NCBI RefSeq assembly: GCF_029094505.1
Contig: NZ_CP119108.1
Location: 1,178,001 to 1,242,000, forward strand
DNA from: Microbacterium horticulturae
GTDB lineage: Bacteria; Actinomycetota; Actinomycetes; Actinomycetales; Microbacteriaceae
Direction: 5' to 3'
DNA length: 64,000 bases
Shown here: in pieces, positions 51,083-60,256 of the stretch
How positions within the stretch are numbered: position 1 is the first letter of the stretch
Layout of the letters: the number at the start of each line of letters is the position of its first letter
Made by a program: the position numbers and the translations under genes
Notes under the pieces: model-generated
What the model was told of the DNA's origin: nothing
The model's input: the letters and a program-made list of their open reading frames with translations, nothing else
The model's database searches: none

Positions 51083-52426
51083 CTATTCCTTCCCAGATCG
51101 TGGCTGCTGGGTTCTGGGTGGTGCTGGATCTGATCGCGGTGCAGGAGGCTGAGGCGTGGAATGAGGAGCGGGTGCAGCCGCACCCGAACCACCTGCACCG
51201 GCAGCCGCAGTTTCGGCTGTGCTGCCAACAGCGCCTCCGAGCTGGGGTCCGGCAGTAGCGGCAGCTTTGATGACCTTCGCGCCAATGACCGCTGCCGCTG
51301 CGGGGCCGGCAGCTGCGGCAGCGCCACCGGCACCGGCACTGGCTCCCGCCCCCGCTCCGGCAGCTGATCCGCCGGACGTCGCCCCACCCGAAGCAGACGC
51401 GCTGGGTGAAGCGGTTGCTGCTGGAGCGGCGTTGGATGTCCCGCCACCACCGGAGCCACCGTCGAGAACTTTCTTCACTCCGTCGCTCTGAAGCTTCGAC
51501 GGCACAGGCACCGGTCGGTTCACGGCGCTCTTCGCTTCCTGCTCGCTTCCCATCGCGTGGTAAAGATCGAAGCCGAGGAAAGAGATGAACCGGTAGACCA
51601 TGTACGGCGCAAAGGCTGCGATGAACAGCAGCACGATGCCTGAGATCGGTTCAGTCACTGCCGACAAGTCAGCCTCGATCGGGGTCGAGACCTGCGTGAT
51701 CGCAATGAGGAACACGACGACGAGTACGAGCTTGGAGATGATGAGCGCGACCACGAACGCGGCCCATTTGCCGATCCATCCGCGGGTGACATCCCATGCC
51801 GCTCCACCGAATGCGATCGGCGCGAGCACTATTGCGACGAGCAGCAGCGCCTTGCGGATCAGGAGCGAGAACCACACGATAGCGACAGCACAGATCATGA
51901 GCCCGGCGAGGAAGATTGTGACGATCGCACCGACCCCGGGAGCAGCGATATTGATTGTCGTGAGTCCCGCGGTCAGGAGCGCGATCTTGTCGCCCATGGT
52001 GGCGGTGGTTTCTCCCGCGGCCTGAACAACCCCGATGCACAGCTGATCCACGATCTCCAAGGCCGTCGCCGTCAACGTGATGACGACGAACGATCCCAGG
52101 ACCGCCTTGGCTGCGCCGAGGGCCGCGCGGGAAAGTGCGGCGGGTTCGCGCCGGATCAGGCCGAGAATCAGCTGGAAGCAGAAGAACAGGAGAACGATGA
52201 AGACACCGATGCCGAAGAGCAGGTTGTAGACGTTCAGGTAGCCCGGGGATTGGACGTCCACGAGGGTTGTGCTGTCGAAGACGGTCCACATGGCTTCGAT
52301 GAGCCATCCGGCAGCTTGCCCCATCGTGGAGGCGAGCCAGTCGAATGGCGCTGACACGAGTGTTGCGGCCCCCTCACCGACGGCATCACACACGTTGGAG
52401 ATGACAGGAATATCGCAGACACTCAT
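51083..52426 (-). CDS. TrbL/VirB6-like membrane protein
   Basis: A 447-aa protein with a first hydrophobic part after VISNVCDAVGEG, then six to seven transmembrane segments to about residue 290 (including LVVVFLIAITQVSTPI), and a Gly/Ala/Ser/Pro-rich C-terminal tail (about 330-447). The layout is typical of the TrbL/VirB6 channel component in gram-positive conjugation systems. Same operon as SCO6880. Confidence 0.83.
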   Translation of the reverse strand: MSVCDIPVISNVCDAVGEGAATLVSAPFDWLASTMGQAAGWLIEAMWTVFDSTTLVDVQSPGYLNVYNLLFGIGVFIVLLFFCFQLILGLIRREPAALSRAALGAAKAVLGSFVVITLTATALEIVDQLCIGVVQAAGETTATMGDKIALLTAGLTTINIAAPGVGAIVTIFLAGLMICAVAIVWFSLLIRKALLLVAIVLAPIAFGGAAWDVTRGWIGKWAAFVVALIISKLVLVVVFLIAITQVSTPIEADLSAVTEPISGIVLLFIAAFAPYMVYRFISFLGFDLYHAMGSEQEAKSAVNRPVPVPSKLQSDGVKKVLDGGSGGGGTSNAAPAATASPSASASGGATSGGSAAGAGAGASAGAGGAAAAAGPAAAAVIGAKVIKAAATAGPQLGGAVGSTAETAAAGAGGSGAAAPAPHSTPQPPAPRSDPAPPRTQQPRSGKE

Positions 52427-52460
52427 CGCAGGCCTCCAGGAAGTGATGGATGGGTGGGTC

Positions 52461-52772
52461 TCAGACCTGCTGTCCGACGTTCCAGAAGAAGTTGATGAGG
52501 GTCACCGATGCGCCGCAAATGACGGCGGCACCACAGGAGATGAGTACGCCGAGCTTGCCGCGAGACGCGAGGTGCGGGTTGGACGAGTTCGATCCGAATC
52601 CCCAGACGATCGCCGAGATGATGAGCGCGAGCACGGAGAGAATCAAGCCGATCGTCATGACGGCGCCGACGATGGTGCGCAGTTGCGCAATCCCCGGCAA
52701 CCCCGAATCATTCGGGGTGATGTCGATGTCCATCGGCAGGGCTGAGGCGATGGTCGTGACGAGTTCAAACAC
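52461..52772 (-). CDS. Small two-helix membrane protein (VirB2/pilin-like)
   Basis: 103 aa from a GTG at 52772 (GGAG six bases upstream). Two hydrophobic helices: VGAVMTIGLILSVLALIISAIVW and LGVLISCGAAVICGASVTLINFF. It is a paralogue of the 52871 protein. Small two-helix proteins in this operon position are TrbC/VirB2-like in other actinobacterial T4SS. Confidence 0.75.
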   Translation of the reverse strand: MFELVTTIASALPMDIDITPNDSGLPGIAQLRTIVGAVMTIGLILSVLALIISAIVWGFGSNSSNPHLASRGKLGVLISCGAAVICGASVTLINFFWNVGQQV

Positions 52773-52870
52773 AGTGGCTCCTTGGCGTGAACACCGCCGA
52801 AGCGGTAGGCGGTACATGGTCGAGAACCAGGTACGCTGGCCGTTCCCTTCGGCCAGAATGACCAAGCGAG

Positions 52871-53137
52871 CTACAGCTGCTCACCCAACTGAATGAGCCA
52901 GTTCATCCACGTCACGCCACCGCCAGCGAGGACCGCGGCACCCAGCGCGACGAAGACCCCGGCGCGTGCCTTCGCGACGGCCCCAGGATTGCCAGTGGAG
53001 GTGGCGATGGCCCAGATGATTGCGCTCACGATGATCATCAGGACGGCAACGATCAGGATGATCGTGAGCATCGCTCCGATGACAACCTTGAGATCACCGA
53101 TGCCGCTCAGACTGCCGAAGTCTGGGAACACGTTCAT
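52871..53137 (-). CDS. Small two-helix membrane protein (VirB2/pilin-like), paralogue
   Basis: 88 aa (ATG 53137 after GAGAGGTGG). Helices IGAMLTIILIVAVLMIIVSAIIWAI and VFVALGAAVLAGGGVTWMNWL align with those of the 52461 protein, including the SAI-W and GAAV-G-VT-N positions. The start overlaps the stop of the M23 gene. Likely a second pilin-like or channel subunit. Confidence 0.75.
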   Translation of the reverse strand: MNVFPDFGSLSGIGDLKVVIGAMLTIILIVAVLMIIVSAIIWAIATSTGNPGAVAKARAGVFVALGAAVLAGGGVTWMNWLIQLGEQL

Positions 53138-54318
53138 CAGTGGCCACCTCTCATCGCTGAGCATCCGGCTCCTACGGTGGCTTCCGGAAGGTCAGCGGCA
53201 TCGTGATCGTTGAGCCACTTGGCCGCATCGACTGCCTCAGCATTCGTGCCACCCGGTCGGACTTCGAAGTGAAGGTGCGGACCGGTGGAGTGTCCAGACG
53301 AGCCGACATCACCGATGTGTTGACCAGCGATGACGTGTTCTCCGACGGTGGCGTGGATGCCGTTCTCCCACATATGCGCGTAGGCGGTCGCGATGGTCTC
53401 GCCATCGATGCGGTGCTCAATCACGACGAGTCCGCCATAGCCGCCAGAGAACTCCGCGACTGTCACGACACCATCCGCTGCTGCGAGGATGGGTGTTCCG
53501 TCAGCGGCAGCAAGATCGGTGCCCGAGTGGAAGGCCCTCTCTCCGGTGATGGGGTCAAAGCGGGGCCCGAAGTCACCAGTGAGCACCCAGGTGCCTTCCG
53601 GCAACGGGAACACGACGTGCGAGGATCCGGCCACCGCGTCAGCCGGAGACGGGGCAGTCGTCGAAGAAGTCGATGTGCCGCTCGTGAGGGTCGTGAGGAT
53701 CATCTCGGCGACGGGCTCGTAGTTGTTGTACCGGTCAGGATAGGCAGACACCTCGACCGCCTGAGCGGCTTCGCCTTTACCCATGCTCTGCCATCCAGGA
53801 ATGTCGAGGAGGCCCCGGGGCGAGGGGTAGTTGGGGCCGGACGGTCCGCCGAAGAATGCAGCAGCTTGATACTCGGGATCCATCAGTTCAGCTACGGATC
53901 CCCAGCCTGATTGTGGGCGCATCTGAAACAGGCCGAGCGAGTCGTGGTCGGACCCGTTCCCATCGTTCGGATAGCCCCCGGATTCCGGGTAGGTGCCCGT
54001 GTTTGCGAGCTGGCGCAGTGTCGACTCGGTGAGCGCGGCCATGATCGCGATCTGGACGCCATCCCGGGTGATGCCCTCGATGCGTGAGCCCACGGTGATG
54101 ATCGTTGCCGCGTGGGTCAGCTGCCGTTTATTGAGCGTGAACGTCTCGCCGTTCGCTGTTGTCACAACGAGAGAATCCGGCACGTTTCCGATGGTGAGTC
54201 CGGAAGAGGACAGACACGCAACGACAGCGGGATTCATCACGAGGCCGACGGTGACGAGCCCAAGGGTCGGTGCCAAGAACATCAGGGCGACGACTGCGAT
54301 CGCGAGCTTCTTCATCAT
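53137..54318 (-). CDS. Bifunctional cell-wall hydrolase (lysozyme-like + M23)
   Basis: A 393-aa exported protein with an N-terminal transmembrane anchor (KKLAIAVVALMFLAPTLGLVTVGLVM). The middle part IAIMAALTESTLRQLANTG, later SDHDSLGLFQMRPQSGWGS, is a lytic transglycosylase/lysozyme-like fold. The C-terminal part is an M23 peptidase: FHSGTDLAAADGTPILAAADG and GHSTGPHLHFEV (HxxxD and HxH Zn ligands). Such enzymes open the peptidoglycan for the conjugation machine. Confidence 0.9.
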   Translation of the reverse strand: MMKKLAIAVVALMFLAPTLGLVTVGLVMNPAVVACLSSSGLTIGNVPDSLVVTTANGETFTLNKRQLTHAATIITVGSRIEGITRDGVQIAIMAALTESTLRQLANTGTYPESGGYPNDGNGSDHDSLGLFQMRPQSGWGSVAELMDPEYQAAAFFGGPSGPNYPSPRGLLDIPGWQSMGKGEAAQAVEVSAYPDRYNNYEPVAEMILTTLTSGTSTSSTTAPSPADAVAGSSHVVFPLPEGTWVLTGDFGPRFDPITGERAFHSGTDLAAADGTPILAAADGVVTVAEFSGGYGGLVVIEHRIDGETIATAYAHMWENGIHATVGEHVIAGQHIGDVGSSGHSTGPHLHFEVRPGGTNAEAVDAAKWLNDHDAADLPEATVGAGCSAMRGGH

Positions 54319-54330
54319 GGGTTGGTCTTC

Positions 54331-55014
54331 CTAACGCAGCGGATTGTTCAGCTGTGAGAGCCGCAAGACGTAGCAACTGTCTTTGGGTGGGCAGGCAATG
54401 AAGACCGTGAACGCGACCTCTTGCTCAGCGCTGACTTGGTCGCCGTTCCAGAGACCGGAGCGATGACGGATTCCCGCGATCGTGAATGCGGTGGCGCCTG
54501 CGGGGAGCTGGCCAGGGCGAGCCTGAGCGAGCGCGTTGGCCCAGGTATCCGGCACGTGCGCAGACGTGATTTCCAAGCGTTGGCTCGTCGCGTACTGTCG
54601 CAGCTGTGCCCACGCGCCCTGGGTGGGCAAGTATGTTGCAATGTCGGCTGCGAGCCCCGGCTGCTCGGTGCCGGTGGGGTCGGCGACATCGAGGATCACT
54701 TCGGTGTAGTCCAGCGGCAGGAACCCGCTGCCGGTGTCCCAGGTGAACAGCGCCGTCGCGACGCTGCGCGAGAAGCCCTCCGCATCGGTGCTGTGAGGGA
54801 TGGCCGTAATCCGAGACGGCCGGAACGGTGACTCACGCGACGGTTGCGCTGCTGGTTCAGTGCTCGACGGTGACGGAGCGATTGGAGCCGTGGTTTCGCG
54901 GGAGCCGATGATGATCCCGTAGATGCCAACACCTGTGACGAGAATCACCGCTATCGACGCAGCGATGAGAGCGACGAGCGTGCGTCGTGAGCGGAGCGCG
55001 GTGGGGAGCTTCAT
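54331..55014 (-). CDS. Single-pass membrane protein of the transfer operon
   Basis: A 227-aa protein: one N-terminal transmembrane helix (LVALIAASIAVILVTGVGIYGIIIG), a Ser/Pro linker and an extracellular domain with FSRSVATALFTWDTGSGFLPLDYTEVILDVADP. The layout (TM anchor plus NTF2-like exterior) resembles VirB8/TcpC-type proteins, but no clear motif was seen. Located directly upstream of the M23 gene. Confidence 0.65.
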   Translation of the reverse strand: MKLPTALRSRRTLVALIAASIAVILVTGVGIYGIIIGSRETTAPIAPSPSSTEPAAQPSRESPFRPSRITAIPHSTDAEGFSRSVATALFTWDTGSGFLPLDYTEVILDVADPTGTEQPGLAADIATYLPTQGAWAQLRQYATSQRLEITSAHVPDTWANALAQARPGQLPAGATAFTIAGIRHRSGLWNGDQVSAEQEVAFTVFIACPPKDSCYVLRLSQLNNPLR

Positions 55015-55047
55015 GTCGGCCAGGTGCGCAGCGCCAGCCCGTCATCA

Positions 55048-56064
55048 TCAGATCGCGCGAAGGTTGCCCATTGATGCTGATGAGTCGGAACTTGCATCCT
55101 CGGCATCGAGCACACTTCGGAGTCGTTCGGCAAAGTGTGAAGTCGCGTCAACGACACGGAGGAACATCTCGACTTCTGCATCGCTGAGCTGGCGGACGAG
55201 GTCGTCGACCTCGAAGTGTCGCCACCATCCATCGAGTTCATTCCACGTCACCACGAACGCCCGAACTGGCCAGGGCTCGTCGGCGTCGATGGGCGCCGTT
55301 CTGGGGCTCGGCGAGGGACGACGCTTCTGACGCGGCATGCTCTTGATGCGCGCCAGCGCGGCCTCCGCCAGCTGCGCTACGTCCTCGGCCGGTGCGTCTG
55401 ACTGAGCCCCCAACACGAGCTGCCGTGCGCGTTCATAACTGGGATGCACGGGCGCGCCGGACCCGATGAGTTCAAGCTCAGCTGCGACACCCTCTCGCAC
55501 CGACTCTGTCTGGTTCTCATCGTCAGCGAGCTGTTGCAGGTAGTTGATCTTCTCCAGCGTGGTGTGTGACGCGCCATCCGGGATCATCGCGGCGGCCTGC
55601 GCACGGGAATCTCCGAGCAACTCTGACGGTGCCGCAAAATTTGCGTCACCGTCAGTTCCCGGTTGATTTTCGCGGCTGAACCGTGACGCTTCCTGACGGC
55701 GAGCGGCATCCTCAGCCATCAGCGTCTTGATCTCTCGATAGAGCGCGGCGCTCTCCAACTGGGTGAGCGGCTTGTGTAGCACGTTGTCGTCCTGCTCGGC
55801 AAGGAGGTGCGCGAGATCCCCCGAGATGCCGGACCGCACCCAGACCTTGACGTGCTGCCATCCGAGCTGCTTTATCGCAGCCAATCGTCGCGCACCGCAG
55901 ACCAGGATCCCGTCAGGGGTGACCGTGATCGGTTGCAGCAGGCCATCGCGCTCGATCGACGCGGAGAGCGATCCGAGGTCGCCGAGCCCAGTGCGGTGAC
56001 GGCGTCCGACCTGGATCGAGTCAACTGCCCGGTCCAGCTCGATATGGCCGTCACGTGCATTCAT
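55048..56064 (-). CDS. ParB/RepB-like nuclease-domain protein
   Basis: A 338-aa protein with a ParB N-terminal domain: HIELDRAVDSIQVGRRHR, then LSASIERDGLLQPITVTPDGILVCGARRLAAIKQLGW with the GARR box. The next part LLAEQDDNVLHKPLTQLESAALYREI is the ParB-type HTH linker. It may serve partition or CTP-dependent DNA spreading, or the fold may be used as a nuclease. It overlaps the next gene by 4 bases. Confidence 0.83.
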   Translation of the reverse strand: MNARDGHIELDRAVDSIQVGRRHRTGLGDLGSLSASIERDGLLQPITVTPDGILVCGARRLAAIKQLGWQHVKVWVRSGISGDLAHLLAEQDDNVLHKPLTQLESAALYREIKTLMAEDAARRQEASRFSRENQPGTDGDANFAAPSELLGDSRAQAAAMIPDGASHTTLEKINYLQQLADDENQTESVREGVAAELELIGSGAPVHPSYERARQLVLGAQSDAPAEDVAQLAEAALARIKSMPRQKRRPSPSPRTAPIDADEPWPVRAFVVTWNELDGWWRHFEVDDLVRQLSDAEVEMFLRVVDATSHFAERLRSVLDAEDASSDSSASMGNLRAI

Positions 56065-56918
56065 CGTGCGTTCCCGTGAGTGGGCGCCGACATCGCAACA
56101 ACCATTACCAGGTCGTCGTCACTGAGAAGCGTCGGGAGTGTCTCGCCGACGAGTAGGCGGAGCAGGATGCCACGACCGGTACTTGTCGCTCGGTAGGCAG
56201 GGTGCGGATGCCCAAGCAGCACGTGCAGAAGCGACGACCAGGAGGCGGCGGGTAAGTCGAGAAGCGCGCGTGCGTGCTTGTCCCGACGCAGCAGCTCGTA
56301 AGCGCTTTGCCGAGACCCGATTCGTGCCACCGCGCTGCACACATGTTCGATCGCTTCGCGGGCGGTGCTTTCAGGCCACCCCAAGGTCGTGAACAGGGTG
56401 ATCGCGCGGTCGATCGCGCGTCGGGCTGTATCGGTGTCGCGCGCAGTGTTGGGGTCGTCGTCTTCAATGATGGGATACCGATCGACGACGTGGAATGCCG
56501 GGTGATAGTCGGCCAGTGGATTTTCCCGGTCGGCAAAACGCTCAGGGTCGTGGAACGCAGATATGTGCGGACGACGTGCTTGATGCGTCGCACAGAGCAA
56601 CCCCTGCCCGCGTTCCTCGGCGATGCAGGTCACCTGAACACCACGGGTGACCACAGCCCAAGGATCAATGGCCTCGCGAGCGGATCGAGTCCTCATGACG
56701 TCGAATGCTGCCGACGCTGCCTCCCATGGATCGAGGCCATGCTTGCGAGCCAACGCCGCATATTTCTCCGCGGCGAAAGCTGCGAGTTCGGCAGCGACGC
56801 GGTCGTGCTCCCACGCGCGAGCACCTGCGTGGTGCAATCGATGAAGTAAGGCGCGAAGCCCCTCGCTCGTCGTGTAATCCTCACGTGGTTGCCGGGTCGA
56901 GCTGTTGGTATCGATCAT
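56061..56918 (-). CDS. Hypothetical protein with helical DNA-binding character
   Basis: 285 aa from the ATG at 56918 (AGGAGG ten bases ahead). An alpha-helical start with EDYTTSEGLRALLHRLHHAGARAWEHDRVAAELAAF, then DPWEAASAAFDVMRTRSAREAIDPWAVVTRGVQVTC. The C-terminal helical part contains TAREAIEHVCSAVARIGSRQSAYELLRRDKHARALL. No recognised motif; it resembles SMC-adjacent or replication-associated helical proteins of actinobacterial ICEs. Function unknown. Confidence 0.68.
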   Translation of the reverse strand: MIDTNSSTRQPREDYTTSEGLRALLHRLHHAGARAWEHDRVAAELAAFAAEKYAALARKHGLDPWEAASAAFDVMRTRSAREAIDPWAVVTRGVQVTCIAEERGQGLLCATHQARRPHISAFHDPERFADRENPLADYHPAFHVVDRYPIIEDDDPNTARDTDTARRAIDRAITLFTTLGWPESTAREAIEHVCSAVARIGSRQSAYELLRRDKHARALLDLPAASWSSLLHVLLGHPHPAYRATSTGRGILLRLLVGETLPTLLSDDDLVMVVAMSAPTHGNAR

Positions 56919-57011
56919 GGTGTGGGCACCTCCTGGCAAGCAGGTGCACGCCCGCTCCCTAGCGGGGTCCTGGATGTCAGCGAAGTGCCCATGAGATGCC
57001 GTGCCCGACGA

Positions 57012-57383
57012 TCAGGGTGTCCCGATCGCGCCGCGTTCGGCCCTTCGTCGCGAGCTGCCATGTCCGAACGCGGACAACGGCGGGAGGTGTCGGGCTCGCT
57101 CCGCGATGCCGCGGGCGCTGGTCGCGGTCGCCTGGTACGTGCGACGTCGAAGCTCGGCCTGGAAATTGATCCCTGCCCCGGCAACGCGCGAACCACCGCG
57201 CACCATCAGATCAGTCGGGCGCACCCACTCGACTCCACGACCGCGGTAGAACGCGGGGTCGATTCCAGTTCTACGACTATGACCTTGAACGCTCGCTGCC
57301 TCAACTGCTTCCGGAGCGCTCGTCGTCCTTGCGGAATTCTCGCTGGCAGCGACAGCGGCGCCGTCCTGTTCTTCTTCGCTCAT
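57012..57383 (-). CDS. Hypothetical basic protein (123 aa)
   Basis: The N-terminal third is acidic and Ala/Ser-rich (MSEEEQDGAAVAASENSART), the rest basic: WVRPTDLMVRGGSRVAGAGINFQAELRRRTYQ. It overlaps the DUF2637 gene by 4 bases (ATGA), which supports it as a real gene. Function unknown. Confidence 0.6.
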   Translation of the reverse strand: MSEEEQDGAAVAASENSARTTSAPEAVEAASVQGHSRRTGIDPAFYRGRGVEWVRPTDLMVRGGSRVAGAGINFQAELRRRTYQATATSARGIAERARHLPPLSAFGHGSSRRRAERGAIGTP

Positions 57384-57994
57384 TTCAGTTCCTCCTTGTG
57401 CAGCGTTGCGAATGCGGGCACATTGCGCTCCTGATCGAGCGGGTTGTTTGCGAACCAGCGGCCCACAGTCGAAGGGTGCACACTCAGCTCACGCGCGATC
57501 CTCCTGTTCGACCACCCGTCCGCGCGCAAAGCCATCGCAGACTCCTGGGGCGTGGTCTGCGTCATGGTCTTGCGGGCAGCTTCGGGTCGCTCGGGAATAC
57601 GGATGAGGAGCACTGTGAGGTGAGTGATCGCCAGTAAGACCAGCGGTGGCACCGCCGCCACCGCCGCGGCGAGAAAGCTCGGCACATCGGCGTCCGCCGT
57701 GACAACCGCGTGAATCGAATTGGCTGTCACCGACACGGCCGCGGCGCCAGCCAGCAGAGTCCAGGGGTACCAGGCCGCTCGGGCTCCGGCCAGCGCGACG
57801 ACGGCGACGGTCGATACGACGATGACGCCGTCGACAATGAGCGGCCACGCCCACGCTTGCCCGGCACCAATCCCTGAACGGGCGGCAAGGTCCGCAAGCG
57901 AGGTGAATGACAGCCAGAAAGCTCCCGCGGCGATGAAGACGGTGCCCGCGACGGCCGTCATGACAGCCCATCGTCGCGCGTTGAAATCACTCAT
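57380..57994 (-). CDS. DUF2637 membrane protein with C-terminal HTH
   Basis: A 204-aa protein. Residues about 8-130 have four transmembrane helices of DUF2637 type (AAGAFWLSFTSLADLAARSGI, AWAWPLIVDGVIVVSTVAVVAL). The C-terminal part is an HTH: QESAMALRADGWSNRRIARELSVHPSTVGRWFA. DUF2637 (Spd/SpdB-like) proteins serve intramycelial plasmid spread in Streptomyces; joined to an HTH they probably tether DNA to the membrane. Confidence 0.83.
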   Translation of the reverse strand: MSDFNARRWAVMTAVAGTVFIAAGAFWLSFTSLADLAARSGIGAGQAWAWPLIVDGVIVVSTVAVVALAGARAAWYPWTLLAGAAAVSVTANSIHAVVTADADVPSFLAAAVAAVPPLVLLAITHLTVLLIRIPERPEAARKTMTQTTPQESAMALRADGWSNRRIARELSVHPSTVGRWFANNPLDQERNVPAFATLHKEELK

Positions 57995-58914
57995 GCCAGT
58001 GCCCGTGGGTGTGACGCGGGTGGTGGGCGATCACACGACGTTTTTGTGTTGGCGCGTATCGATCGCTGCGGAAGTGCACCCTGCACTGCCCGGTATGCAG
58101 ACCGGACGGTAGTCGCGGCTTCTCGCTGGCTGAGACCGGCCTGTTCGGCGGCAGCGCGGAGGGCGTCGAGCGCCTCGCTGTTCGGCACCATCTGCTCCGC
58201 CATCTTGCACGCGGCCCAGAAGAGCCCATGGTTGCGTTCGCCTTCTTGGAGTCGCGCAACCCAATCGGCCAGCCGTTGCACGTCAACGGGCTGTTGCGCC
58301 GACCGCGGACTCCGACCTGCCTCGTTACGTTGCGGCGGATCGAGGTAGTCGTGGAGCTGCTGTGAGTCGAGCGGACGACCTGGTGCACCCGCCAACTGGA
58401 GGATCTCGTATCGGTGCGTCGATCCGGCGAGGGTGCGCTCAGACGGTGGGACGATGACATAGCCTCCGTCGCCACGGAAGTCGATTCCGTTCCGCGCGGA
58501 TTGCCATGAGCGCTGCTCGCTATTCCTGTCTGCTGGGAAGAAGAGGTGCAGCCCGCCGGACGGAGTCCTGACGGCGGCTTCCCAACCTTCAAGCAGTCCG
58601 GCACGCTGGGCGCCATCGAGTGCGTCGTAACCGTTGACCGAGCTGTGCACGTCGACGTCCACCACGACAAGGCCCGTGGCAGCGCCAGTCGGCATCCCGA
58701 TATTTGCTGACGGCATCGCGGACCACCAGCGATGAACCACCTCGGGCTCACTGCTGGCCGAATGAAACCCTCCCGCAACGGCAGGGCGTTTCCCGCCCGC
58801 GGTGCAGGGAAACACGGGGACACCGGAAGCTGCGAACGCGAGCGCGCTCTGACGGAGGGAGACCCCGCGACCAATATGATCCAGCGTCGTCACGAATGAT
58901 TCCGGCGCACTCAT
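57991..58914 (-). CDS. Bifunctional primase/polymerase (Prim-Pol) protein
   Basis: A 307-aa protein: N-terminal AEP-type prim-pol domain FAASGVPVFPCTAGGKRPAVAGGFHSAS, metal site VVVDVDVHSS, then TPSGGLHLFFPADRN and GIDFRGDGGYVIVPPSE. The C-terminal half is helical and resembles the D5-N/PriCT-type region. It likely starts DNA synthesis during ICE replication. Overlaps ardC by 4 bases. Confidence 0.87.
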   Translation of the reverse strand: MSAPESFVTTLDHIGRGVSLRQSALAFAASGVPVFPCTAGGKRPAVAGGFHSASSEPEVVHRWWSAMPSANIGMPTGAATGLVVVDVDVHSSVNGYDALDGAQRAGLLEGWEAAVRTPSGGLHLFFPADRNSEQRSWQSARNGIDFRGDGGYVIVPPSERTLAGSTHRYEILQLAGAPGRPLDSQQLHDYLDPPQRNEAGRSPRSAQQPVDVQRLADWVARLQEGERNHGLFWAACKMAEQMVPNSEALDALRAAAEQAGLSQREAATTVRSAYRAVQGALPQRSIRANTKTSCDRPPPASHPRALA

Positions 58915-60002
58915 CGCAGCCCTCGCACGTCCGCCAACGCAAGCTGTTGTGACGCCGCGGTGGTCCTGGTTGAGGGTGAGGCGCCCGTGCGTTCGACTGC
59001 CTTGGAGTCTTGACGAGGCGAGTCCCGCTCAAGCCCCGGAGGTGTGCCGTCACCGGTCATTTGCGTGTCGAGCTGATCGAGAATCTTCATCGCCGTCGCA
59101 CGGACTCGCTCGCCCGTTGCCCGAACGACTTTCGACGGTTCCTCCCCATCGACTTGAGCCGCCCACGTCGAGACATAGGGAATCGTGTAGCCGGTGGTGT
59201 CCATGCCGTGCGCCGCGCCCACCATGAGCGCTACCGACTCAGCCTCGACTTCACCAATACCCCGGTGCTGACGTGCATCTCCCTGGTCGGGGCCGTGCAT
59301 GAGTACATGTGCGAGCTCGTGAGCCAGCGTCTTCACCTGGGCGGCCGGGTCCATGTCATCGCGGACGCTCACGGTTTTCTCCCCGTAGTTGGTCACGCCG
59401 TTCGCACCATAGATCGCGCCTGCATTGGCCACGGCGTGCAGCTGGAATCCGGCTGCTTCGATCTGCCGAGTGATTCCAGCTCTGAGTCCCGAAGGAGCCT
59501 CACCACGCAGCAGCTTCGGAGTAGGCGGTGCCGGGATCGGATCGCCCGAGGTCTGTGCGGCATCCCAGACGTACGCGGGGCGGACGCCGACCATCTTCGA
59601 CCGAACTTGCTCGCCGGGGCGAGGCTTCTCGTTTCGGTTGAGTCGTCGCCATGAAGTCTGGTCTGATGGGGTCGACGAGGCGAAGCGGCCAGTAACGGGA
59701 GCAAGGATTTGGTAACCCGGCTGGCCCTTCTCCACCTGATGCCCGAGCTGCTGCCACTGTTTGTACCCGGCCACGTACGAAGGCATCGGGTCGGGCACCA
59801 GGCCTGCCTCATGCGCGGCGGTGTGCTGCATCCAGATCAGAAGCGTGTTGTTGAACGAACGGCTTCGGAACTGGGCTGCGAAGGCAAGTGCCTTGGCCCA
59901 GTCTTCGCCAGACACCAGCTGATCGACAGCCTCGGTCAGCTTCTCGTGCAACTCATCGAGCTTCGCTTCGCGCGCTTCGCGGCGATCGTCAATCGAAGTC
60001 AT
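58911..60002 (-). CDS. ardC: ArdC-like antirestriction/ssDNA-binding metalloprotease
   Basis: A 363-aa protein: N-terminal ssDNA-binding domain (DWAKALAFAAQFRSRSFNNTLLIWMQ, then YKQWQQLGHQVEKGQPGYQILAPV) and C-terminal zincin with HELAHVLMHG and downstream EVEAESVALMVGAAHGMDT (third ligand Glu). ArdC proteins protect incoming ICE or plasmid DNA from host restriction. The start is fixed by GAGGAGG. It heads the minus-strand operon from the divergent control region. Confidence 0.9.
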   Translation of the reverse strand: MTSIDDRREAREAKLDELHEKLTEAVDQLVSGEDWAKALAFAAQFRSRSFNNTLLIWMQHTAAHEAGLVPDPMPSYVAGYKQWQQLGHQVEKGQPGYQILAPVTGRFASSTPSDQTSWRRLNRNEKPRPGEQVRSKMVGVRPAYVWDAAQTSGDPIPAPPTPKLLRGEAPSGLRAGITRQIEAAGFQLHAVANAGAIYGANGVTNYGEKTVSVRDDMDPAAQVKTLAHELAHVLMHGPDQGDARQHRGIGEVEAESVALMVGAAHGMDTTGYTIPYVSTWAAQVDGEEPSKVVRATGERVRATAMKILDQLDTQMTGDGTPPGLERDSPRQDSKAVERTGASPSTRTTAASQQLALADVRGLR

Positions 60003-60256
60003 CGGTCGGCCTCCTCTCAGGCGTGCCACGTCGTGGAAGCGTGTGGCGATGCACCTGTGAGGTGAGCGGGGATGCCCAAGTCGCGATAGCGGGGAAAGGC
60101 ATGATCGCCGAGGTGTCGTGAGCAAGCTGCGACCACGCGCGATCGACTGAACGCGCATCATCGCCTCGAATTTGGCATGGTTCACCTCTCTTTGAGCAGT
60201 GGTGCGGTCACGTCAAACCGCACTCGTTGATCATGCTCAAATGGCTTAGGTCTCCC

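Noticed and set aside
53137..54318. Phage endolysin or prophage region
   Set aside because: The M23/lysozyme-like protein has a membrane anchor and lies in an operon with TrbL, SCO6880 and VirB4-like genes; no capsid, tail or terminase gene was seen.
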